Part shown: piece by piece, positions 57,822 through 64,000 of the stretch
Layout of the letters: each line of letters begins with the position of its first letter
Position numbering within the stretch: the first letter of the stretch is position 1
Assembly (NCBI GenBank): GCA_965248735.1
Contig: OZ252146.1
Span: 1,426,001 to 1,490,000 of the forward strand
Direction of reading: 5' to 3'
DNA length: 64,000 nucleotides
Source: Aldehydirespirator sp965248735
Lineage (GTDB): Bacteria; Actinomycetota; Acidimicrobiia; Acidimicrobiales; Aldehydirespiratoraceae
Notes under the pieces: model-generated
The model's database searches: none
The model's input: the letters and a program-made list of their open reading frames with translations, nothing else
What the model was told of the DNA's origin: nothing
Position numbers and translations under genes: made by a program

Positions 57822-59891
57822 ATGGCTCTGCGCGAGCGCTGGCGCCGCCGGCCGCGGGCGCGGCCCGAGCCGGCCCACTTCGCCTACTGGCGCTGGGACG
57901 GCACCCGGGCCGGCTTCGACCTCGACGCGGACTCGATCTTCGAGGAGCTCGCCGACGACCTGCTCTACCACGGCGACCTGGCCAGCGCCCTGCGCCGCCT
58001 CATGGCCGACGGGTTCCGGGACCGCGACGGCCGTCGCCTAGAGGGCCTGCGCGAGATGCTCGAACGGCTCAGGGAGCGTCGCCGCGAGCTGCTGGACAGC
58101 CACGACTTGGGCGGCGTTTACGACGACATCGCCGAGGCTCTGCGCGACGTGGTCCGCGCCGAGCGCCAGGCCCTCTCCGACCTCGACGCGTCGGCGGCCC
58201 AGGCCCGGGCCGAGGGCGACGAGCGCCGGGCCGACCTCACCTCCCAGACCGCGGCCACCAAGAACGCCCAACTCGACATGATGCCCCCCGACCTCGCCGG
58301 CCAGTTCAAGGCCCTCGACGGCTACGACTTCGAGAGCGACGAAGCCCGCCAGCAGTTCGCCGAGCTCGCCGAGCGCCTGCGCGAGCAGCTCATGCAGCAG
58401 TTCCTCGACCGTATGGCCGGCGCAGTCGGCGACGCCACCGACGGCGCCACCTCGGAGGAGATGCAGCGCCTCAAGGACATGCTGGCCGAGCTCAACGCCA
58501 TGCTGGCCCAGCGGGCCCGGGGCGAGGAGCCCGACTTCGAGGGGTTCATGGAGCGCTACGGCGACTTCTTCGGTGAGAACCCCAAGACCCTCGACGAGCT
58601 GCTGGAGGTGATGGCCCGCCGAATGGCCGCGGCCCAGGCCCTGCTCAACTCGATGACGCCGGGCCAGCGCGACCAGCTCCAGCAGCTGTCCGACCAGCTG
58701 CTGGCCGACATGGACCTCAACTGGCAGGCCAACGAGCTGGCCCAACACCTCCGCAACGAATTCCCGGACCTCGGCTGGGACCGGCGCTACGACTTCGGCG
58801 GAGTCGACCCCCTCGACTTCAGCCACGCCACCGACATGCTGGAAGAACTGGGCGACATCGACCAGCTCGAGAACTTGCTGCGAGGCTCGGCCAGCCCCGG
58901 CGCGCTGGCCGAGGCCGACCCCGAGGCCGTCCGCAGGCTGCTGGGCGACGACGCAGCCGAGAGCCTCGAGCGCATGGCCACCGTGGCCCGCATGCTGGAG
59001 GAGGCCGGCTTGATCGAGAACCGCGAGGGCCGCTTCGACCTCACCCCGCGGGCCATCCGCAAGATCGGCCAGGGAGCCCTGCGCGACCTGTTCACGAAGC
59101 TCGACGCGGACAAGCTCGGCCGCCACGCCATCCACCGGGCCGGCCTGGGCCACGAGCGGGAGCCCGACACCAAGCCCTACGAGTACGGCGACCCGTTCAA
59201 CCTGCACATCGGCCGCACCATCCACAACGCCGTCACCCGCACCGGCGGCGGCGTGCCCGTGCAGCTGCACCCCGACGACTTCGAGGTTGAGCGCACCGAG
59301 CAGCAGGTCCGCTCGGCCACCGTGCTGATGCTGGACCTGTCGCTGTCGATGCCGATGCGCAACAACTTCCTGCCGGCCAAGAAGGTGGCCATGGCCCTGC
59401 ACGCGCTGATCTCCAGCCAGTACCCCCGCGACTACCTGGGCCTGGTGTCGTTCAGCGAGGTGGCCCGGGAGTTCCGGCCCGAGAAGCTGCCCGAGGTGTC
59501 GTGGGACTACGTGTACGGCACCAACATGCAGCACGGCTTCATGCTCGCCCGCAGCATGCTCAACCGCCAGACCGGCACCAAGCAGATCATCATGATCACC
59601 GACGGCGAGCCCACGGCCCACATCACGCCGTCGGGCCGGCCCTTCTTCAGCTACCCGCCCACCCGCGAGACCGTGGAGCTCACCCTGGCCGAGGTGGGCA
59701 GGTGCACCCGCGACGGCATCCGCATCAACACGTTCATGCTGGACGCCACTTCGTATCTGACGGACTTCGTGGAGCGCATCACCGAGATGAACGGCGGCCG
59801 GGCCTTCTTCACCACCAACGAGAACCTCGGCGACTACGTGCTGGTCGACTTCGTGGAGCACAAGCGCAGCCTGGTTCGGGCCCGCCGCTGA
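57822..59891 (+). CDS. VWA-domain protein, probable MoxR ATPase partner
   Basis: A 689-residue protein. A long helical, acidic N-terminal and central part (FEELADDLLYHGDLASALRR; many Glu/Leu heptads) leads to a C-terminal von Willebrand A domain with its MIDAS DLSLSMPMRNNF near 505 and ITDGEPTAHITPSG near 597. That build is typical of actinobacterial VWA proteins encoded beside a MoxR or Mg-chelatase-like ATPase. The ATPase gene lies at 51.8 kb; a GH1-like, a MaoC and a PhyH-rhodanese gene separate them. It probably presents a substrate to the ATPase through the metal site. Confidence 0.85.
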   Translation: MALRERWRRRPRARPEPAHFAYWRWDGTRAGFDLDADSIFEELADDLLYHGDLASALRRLMADGFRDRDGRRLEGLREMLERLRERRRELLDSHDLGGVYDDIAEALRDVVRAERQALSDLDASAAQARAEGDERRADLTSQTAATKNAQLDMMPPDLAGQFKALDGYDFESDEARQQFAELAERLREQLMQQFLDRMAGAVGDATDGATSEEMQRLKDMLAELNAMLAQRARGEEPDFEGFMERYGDFFGENPKTLDELLEVMARRMAAAQALLNSMTPGQRDQLQQLSDQLLADMDLNWQANELAQHLRNEFPDLGWDRRYDFGGVDPLDFSHATDMLEELGDIDQLENLLRGSASPGALAEADPEAVRRLLGDDAAESLERMATVARMLEEAGLIENREGRFDLTPRAIRKIGQGALRDLFTKLDADKLGRHAIHRAGLGHEREPDTKPYEYGDPFNLHIGRTIHNAVTRTGGGVPVQLHPDDFEVERTEQQVRSATVLMLDLSLSMPMRNNFLPAKKVAMALHALISSQYPRDYLGLVSFSEVAREFRPEKLPEVSWDYVYGTNMQHGFMLARSMLNRQTGTKQIIMITDGEPTAHITPSGRPFFSYPPTRETVELTLAEVGRCTRDGIRINTFMLDATSYLTDFVERITEMNGGRAFFTTNENLGDYVLVDFVEHKRSLVRARR

Positions 59892-60024
59892 CAAGAGAGA
59901 TTTTCTTCTCCCGGATTTGCATTTGTCGTATCACAGTGGTGTAATTACATTGATGGCGGCCGGGCGGGCCGGGCTCAAGTCCCACCGCTGGGGCCCGGAC
60001 CGATCATTGTGGAGGAGCACCCAA

Positions 60025-60300
60025 ATGGAGCTACACGGCATCTTTCCGGCTGAGGACATGTCCTGGCAGCGCGAGGCCAACTGCCTGGGAGTGCATCCCG
60101 ACCTCTTCTTCCCCGAGCGGGGCGCATCCACCCGCGAGGCCAAGGAGGTGTGCCGGGGTTGCGTCGTGCGCGAGGAGTGCCTGGAATTCGCGCTCAACAA
60201 CGGCGAGAAGTTCGGCATCTGGGGAGGCATGAGCGAACGCGAGCGACGCCGGATACGGCGTGCCCGAGCGGTGCAGCGCCGATCCGCCGCCACCGCCTGA
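60025..60300 (+). CDS. WhiB-family iron-sulfur transcription factor
   Basis: A 91-residue [4Fe-4S] protein. Cys20, Cys43, Cys46 and Cys52 are spaced as expected (C-x22-C-x2-C-x5-C). FGIWGGMSERERRRIRRARA carries the beta-turn G(I/V)WGG motif and the basic DNA-contacting tail. The GASTREAKEVC stretch resembles the WhiB2/WhmD branch, involved in septation. ATG 60025 has GGAGGAG ten bases upstream. WhiB proteins are confined to Actinobacteria and their phages, which supports the taxonomic guess. Confidence 0.92.
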   Translation: MELHGIFPAEDMSWQREANCLGVHPDLFFPERGASTREAKEVCRGCVVREECLEFALNNGEKFGIWGGMSERERRRIRRARAVQRRSAATA

Positions 60301-60368
60301 GCACGACTCACCGCCCAGCCGAATCTCAGACATGCGTCTGTGGACAAAGCGCGGTATGCTTCCTGGCG

Positions 60369-60620
60369 ATGCCGAACGTTCTCTCAGTGGTGCCAAACCT
60401 CGGTGCGCCCGAGCTCCTGATCATCCTGGTGCTCGTCCTACTGGTGTTCGGGGGGGCGAAGCTCCCCAAGCTCGCCCGCTCGCTGGGCCGGGCACAGAAA
60501 GAGTTCAAGGACGGTCTGTCCGAGAGCGCCAACGAGGGCGACGCGTCCGGGGGCGGCACCAAGGCCACCGGGAGCGACAGCTCCGGCAAGGGCGCTTCGG
60601 GCAAGAACGGCTCTGCCTGA
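60369..60620 (+). CDS. tatA: Sec-independent translocase subunit TatA
   Basis: An 83-residue membrane protein. PNLGAPELLIILVLVLLVFG is the single membrane helix; GGAKLPKLARSLGRAQKEFK is the Gly-Ala hinge and amphipathic helix that define TatA. The tail is Gly/Ser/Lys rich. ATG 60369 may be translated without leader (TATGCT 10 bases before). It forms the pore for folded proteins, for example the twin-arginine binding protein at 14.1 kb. Confidence 0.92.
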   Translation: MPNVLSVVPNLGAPELLIILVLVLLVFGGAKLPKLARSLGRAQKEFKDGLSESANEGDASGGGTKATGSDSSGKGASGKNGSA

Positions 60621-60646
60621 GAGCCTCTGCTGAGGCGGAGGGCGCT

Positions 60647-60964
60647 ATGACGGTCACGGACGTCGAAGCGGTCGACGAGCCGCCGGTGGGTCAAGCCACC
60701 GTCGTCTATCTCGGTTCTGTCGCGCCCCACTGGGAAGTGCGAGCGGTCTACGGCGACGCCGACTTCATGACCGCCTTCCGGGATCGCGTCCATGCCCGCC
60801 TGCTGCTGCTGCCGCCTCACGATCCACAGTTCCGCCGCAATCGCGAGCGGGTCAACCGCGACGCCGAGCGCGAGCGCATCATCGTGAACTGGGACCTCGG
60901 CTACCCGGAGGAAGAGGACACCTACCCCGCCCGGAGTGGGTCTGACCGCGGCTCGGTCCGGTGA
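60647..60964 (+). CDS. Conserved hypothetical between tatA and ppk
   Basis: A 105-residue soluble protein: VGQATVVYLGSVAPHWEVRA, VYGDADFMTAFRDRVHARLL and a charged middle (RRNRERVNRDAERERIIVNW). GGCGGAGGG precedes the ATG. I do not recognise a family. It is co-oriented with tatA and ppk with small gaps, so they could be one transcript. Confidence 0.65.
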   Translation: MTVTDVEAVDEPPVGQATVVYLGSVAPHWEVRAVYGDADFMTAFRDRVHARLLLLPPHDPQFRRNRERVNRDAERERIIVNWDLGYPEEEDTYPARSGSDRGSVR

Positions 60965-60982
60965 CGCCGTGCCTCCCCGCCC

Positions 60983-63070
60983 ATGATGCGCGTCGGCGGA
61001 TGGGGCGAGCCCTTCACTGACTATTTCAGCCGGGAGCTCTCCTGGCTCGCCTTCAACGCCCGGGTGCTGAGCCTCGCCCGCGACCCGGACGTGCCGCTGC
61101 TGGAGCGGGCCCGCTATCTGAGCATCTTCTCCACCAACCTCGACGAGTTCTTCCAGGTCCGTGCGTCCGGGCTCGCCGACCGTGTGGCGGCCGAGGTCAC
61201 CGAGCGGACGCTCGACGGGCACACCGCGGCTGAGCAACTCCACGAGGTCCGCCTGGTCACCTCGGAGCTGTGCTGCGAGCAGCAGCGCCTGTTCCTCGAG
61301 CAGGTCCAGCCCGCGCTGGCGGCCGAGGGCATCCACCTGCTCTCAGCCGACGATCTCGACGGCCCCGAGCGGGCTCGGCTCCGCAAGCACTTCTCCGAAC
61401 GCGTCTTCCCGGTGCTCACCCCGCTCGCCGTGGACCCCGGCCACCCGTTCCCGTTCATCTCCGACCTGTCGCTGAACTTGGCCGTGCTCATGCGCGACCC
61501 GGTCGACTCCGAGCTCCGCTTCGCCCGGGTGAAGGTCCCCAGCACCCTCGACCGGTGGGTTATGGCCAGCGAGGGGGCGAACCGGTTCATCGCCCTCGAG
61601 GATGTGATCGCGGCCCATCTCGACATGCTGTTCCCGGGCATGGAGCTGCTGGAGCACCACGCCTTCCGCGTCACCCGCAACGCCGACCTCACCCTCAACG
61701 ACGAGGATGCCGAGGACCTGCTCATAGCGGTGGAGATGGAGCTGCGGCGCCGCCGCTTCCAGTGGGCGGTCCGCCTCGAGGTGGCCGACTCCATGTCGGA
61801 GGAGGTGCTCGAGCTGCTGCGGCGCGAGCTCGACCTGCCCGCCGACGCGGTCGACCGCATCCGGGGCCCCGTCGACCTGAGCGGACTGAACGAGATAGCC
61901 GACCTGCCCCGGCCCAAGCTGAGATGGCCCTACTGGCGCGGCATCACAGAGCCGGAACTGTCGACCGAGGACGGCTCTGTGGACTTCTTCAGAGTGTTGC
62001 GGTCCGGCGACCTGCTGGTGCACCATCCGTACTCGTCGTTGAGTCGCTCGGTGGGGGAGCTGATTCATCAAGCCTCGACCGACCCGGCGGTGCTGGCCAT
62101 CAAGCTCACCCTGTACCGCACGTCCGGCGACAGCCCGATCATCGACTCCCTGGTGGAGGCGGCCGAGAGAGGCAAGCAGGTGGCCGTGCTCGTCGAGTTG
62201 AAGGCCCGCTTCGACGAGGCTCGCAACATCAGCTGGGCCAAGCGGCTGGAGCAGGCCGGGGCCCATGTGGCCTACGGTCTCGTCGGCCTCAAGATCCACG
62301 CCAAGATCGCCATGATCGTGCGTGAGGAGCCCGACGGGATCCGTCGCTACTGCCACGTCGGCACCGGCAACTACAACCACCGAACCGCCCGGCTCTACGA
62401 GGACTTCGGCCTCCTCACCGCGGACGCGGAGGTCGGAGCGGACATCGCAGACCTCTTCAACCAGCTAACCGGCTACGGCCACAGCCTCGGCCACAGGCGC
62501 CTGATCACCGCGCCCGAGCAGCTCCGCACCCGCCTCACCGAGTTGATCGAGCAGGAGACGCACGTGCCCGGCGGCGGCCGCATCATCATGAAGCTGAACT
62601 CGCTTGCCGACGGGCCGGTGATCGACCATCTGTACAAGGCGTCGCAGGCCGGCGTGGAGATCGACCTCATCGTGCGGGGCCTCTGCGGCTTGCGACCCGG
62701 CGTGCCCGGCCTGTCAGACAGAATACGGGTCCGCTCGATAGTGGGCCGGTTCCTGGAGCACTCCCGCATATACCACTTCGCCAACGGGGAGGGCCCGGGC
62801 CGTCCCGCCACCTACATCGGCTCCGCGGACCTGCTCACCCGCAACCTCGACCGGCGGGTGGAGGCGCTCGTGCGGGTGGACGACCCGAGGCTGGCGGCTC
62901 GGGTGGTGGAGGTGGCCGAGGTCAGCCTGTCCGACGAGCACCTTGCCTGGACCCTCGACGCCGACGGCGTCTGGACTCGCTGCGGCCACGGTGCCGACGA
63001 CGGCCCCCATGTGCGGCTCCAGCAGCTGGCCCTGAACCGGGCTCAGTCACCGGAGCGCGCCCTACCATGA
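60983..63070 (+). CDS. ppk: Polyphosphate kinase 1
   Basis: A 695-residue enzyme polymerising the gamma-phosphate of ATP into polyphosphate. The N and head domains open with YFSRELSWLAFNARVLSLA; the phosphorylated His is in RYCHVGTGNYNHRTARLYED near 459; the second conserved His lies in LKIHAKIAMIV near 435. LKARFDEARNISWAKRLEQA and FTNLDEFFQVR-like (STNLDEFFQVRASG) motifs are standard. Either Met 1 or Met 2 may be the start. Peripheral membrane enzyme. Confidence 0.95.
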   Translation: MMRVGGWGEPFTDYFSRELSWLAFNARVLSLARDPDVPLLERARYLSIFSTNLDEFFQVRASGLADRVAAEVTERTLDGHTAAEQLHEVRLVTSELCCEQQRLFLEQVQPALAAEGIHLLSADDLDGPERARLRKHFSERVFPVLTPLAVDPGHPFPFISDLSLNLAVLMRDPVDSELRFARVKVPSTLDRWVMASEGANRFIALEDVIAAHLDMLFPGMELLEHHAFRVTRNADLTLNDEDAEDLLIAVEMELRRRRFQWAVRLEVADSMSEEVLELLRRELDLPADAVDRIRGPVDLSGLNEIADLPRPKLRWPYWRGITEPELSTEDGSVDFFRVLRSGDLLVHHPYSSLSRSVGELIHQASTDPAVLAIKLTLYRTSGDSPIIDSLVEAAERGKQVAVLVELKARFDEARNISWAKRLEQAGAHVAYGLVGLKIHAKIAMIVREEPDGIRRYCHVGTGNYNHRTARLYEDFGLLTADAEVGADIADLFNQLTGYGHSLGHRRLITAPEQLRTRLTELIEQETHVPGGGRIIMKLNSLADGPVIDHLYKASQAGVEIDLIVRGLCGLRPGVPGLSDRIRVRSIVGRFLEHSRIYHFANGEGPGRPATYIGSADLLTRNLDRRVEALVRVDDPRLAARVVEVAEVSLSDEHLAWTLDADGVWTRCGHGADDGPHVRLQQLALNRAQSPERALP

Positions 63071-63093
63071 GCAGGTGGCCCACGACGGGGTGA
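63067..63093 (+). other. Possible coupled mini-ORF between ppk and the MFS gene
   Basis: The ppk stop overlaps ATG 63067, opening MSRWPTTG; its stop overlaps GTG 63090 of the MFS frame. Both overlaps are 4 bases, as at other junctions here, but the sequence shows no repeat, so it may be chance. A second in-frame GTG at 63075 could start the MFS gene instead. Confidence 0.4.
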
Positions 63094-64000
63094 ACGATCT
63101 GGGGCAGCCGCCGCGCCCAGTGCCCGCGTTTAGCCCTTTCCAGCGCCTGGCCCGGGTCCACGCGGCGGCCACCGCCACCGACGCAGTCATAGCGGTCGCC
63201 CTGGCCGGATCGATCTTCTTCTCCATCAGCCCGGACGCGGCCCGCGACCGCATCGCCCTGTACCTCGCCCTGACGGTGGCGCCGTTCGCGCTGGTCACGC
63301 CGTTGATCGGGCCGTTCATCGATCGGATGCCGGGCGGGCGTCGGGCCATGATCATCGTCACCAACCTGGGGCGGCTCGTGGTGGCCCTGCTCATGATCCG
63401 CCACATCGACACCCTGTGGCTGTTCCCGGAGGCCTTCGCGCTGCTGATAATGCAGAAGAGCTACGCCGTGGCCAAGAGCGCGGTGGTGCCGCGCTATGTG
63501 CCCTCGGAGTCGAACCTCGTGCAGGCCAACAGCCGTCTGGCCCTCATCAGCGCGGTGATGAGCCTGTTGGGCGCGGGCATGGGAGCGGCCCTGGTGTTCC
63601 TGGGAAGCCCGGCCGTCGCGGCGGGAGTGGCGGCGGTGGGCTACGGAGTGGCCACCGCCATCACGCTGCAGCTCCCCCGCATCCCGGTGGCGCGGACCAG
63701 GACCACCTCGACGGAGCGCTCGGCCCTGCGGGCGTCGACGATCCTGCTGTCGGCGTCGGCCATGGCGGTGACGCGGGGCGCGGTGGGCTTCGTCACCTTC
63801 CTGCTGGCCTTCGAGCTGCGCGGCGGCAAGGAGGGCCTGGACGTGAGCGAGCCGGGGGCGGCGCTGGGAGGGGCGGTGGCCTCGGAGCGCGGCATCGACA
63901 TCGTCGGCGATCCGGGCGCTCCGGCCTGGCACTTCGCGGTGGTGGTGGCGGTGGCGGGGCTCTGCGCCTTCGCCGGGGTGCAGATTGCCCCGATCCTGAG
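63090..64000 (+). CDS. MFS-type membrane transporter (3' end outside the window)
   Basis: An open frame of 303 codons without stop to the window end. Membrane segments are visible in DAVIAVALAGSIFFSISPDA, IALYLALTVAPFALVTPLIG, LIMQKSYAVAKSAVVP region, ALISAVMSLLGAGMGAALVF and WHFAVVVAVAGLCAFAGVQI. The loop PLIGPFIDRMPGGRRAM is the MFS signature between helices 2 and 3. GTG 63090 or GTG 63075 starts it. Substrate unknown. Confidence 0.8.
   Translation, partial: MNDLGQPPRPVPAFSPFQRLARVHAAATATDAVIAVALAGSIFFSISPDAARDRIALYLALTVAPFALVTPLIGPFIDRMPGGRRAMIIVTNLGRLVVALLMIRHIDTLWLFPEAFALLIMQKSYAVAKSAVVPRYVPSESNLVQANSRLALISAVMSLLGAGMGAALVFLGSPAVAAGVAAVGYGVATAITLQLPRIPVARTRTTSTERSALRASTILLSASAMAVTRGAVGFVTFLLAFELRGGKEGLDVSEPGAALGGAVASERGIDIVGDPGAPAWHFAVVVAVAGLCAFAGVQIAPIL

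Noticed and set aside
58038..59894. A 618-codon frame on the minus strand
   Set aside because: It is antisense to the VWA gene, whose MIDAS and helical pattern are clear.

Overview
The window is GC-rich DNA (roughly 70 % by eye) with actinobacterial traits: a WhiB-type regulator, many GTG starts, several promoters whose -10 box sits so close to the start codon that the mRNA is probably leaderless, a fused-anchor succinate dehydrogenase, and a WhiB / TatA / polyphosphate kinase block. Together with the many phytanoyl-CoA dioxygenases, PIN toxin modules and minisatellites, this suggests an uncultured Acidimicrobiia-like actinobacterium. That placement is inference. I saw no rRNA, tRNA, CRISPR array, intact insertion sequence or origin.

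Layout. 0-7.6 kb: sulfotransferase, DUF1214-like protein, TPR protein, small coiled-coil protein and a DUF3179 lipoprotein, separated by three minisatellites. 7.6-13.2 kb: lactonase-like amidohydrolase, two PIN toxin-antitoxin pairs, 2-oxoglutarate semialdehyde dehydrogenase and a PhyH oxygenase. 13.3-21.5 kb: FCD-GntR regulator, a complete family-5 (peptide/oligosaccharide) ABC transporter and a DHDPS-family lyase/dehydratase. 21.6-25.1 kb: three more TA-like modules and a second PhyH oxygenase. 25.1-32.0 kb: enolase-superfamily dehydratase, 2-hydroxyacid dehydrogenase, sialidase-fold protein, FAD oxidase, VOC protein, muconolactone-isomerase-like protein and a second GntR. 32-33 kb: gene remnants. 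32.9-37.7 kb: DUF368 transporter and sdhCAB. 37.9-40.9 kb: ABC importer without an ATPase gene. 41-45 kb: PLD protein, a Rieske-less oxygenase and a cluster of chimeric gene fragments. 45-49.5 kb: XRE-cupin regulator, two purine deaminases and a Rieske oxygenase. 49.6-59.9 kb: two glycosidases lacking the catalytic nucleophile, a MoxR ATPase and its probable VWA partner, a MaoC hydratase and a PhyH-rhodanese fusion. 60-64 kb: WhiB, TatA, a conserved hypothetical, Ppk and an MFS protein cut by the window end.

How genes work together. The amidohydrolase, enolase-superfamily dehydratase, DHDPS-family enzyme and semialdehyde dehydrogenase could together oxidise a sugar lactone to 2-oxoglutarate (a Weimberg-type route), fed by the ABC transporter and controlled by GntR proteins. 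GntR-type palindromes of the same spacing lie in the 13.2 kb divergent promoter and upstream of the sialidase-fold operon at 28.6 kb.

The most striking pattern is at operon junctions. At six or more same-strand gene pairs, the usual 4-base ATGA/GTGA stop-start overlap is replaced by a chain of one to five tiny ORFs. Each overlaps the next by ATGA or GTGA, and most begin with a copy of the downstream gene's first codons. This occurs between dppD-dppF, antitoxin-toxin, dehydrogenase-dehydratase, sdhC-sdhA, sdhA-sdhB and ade-Rieske, and probably in three more places. I read these as possible translational-coupling relays made by tandem duplication of the junction.
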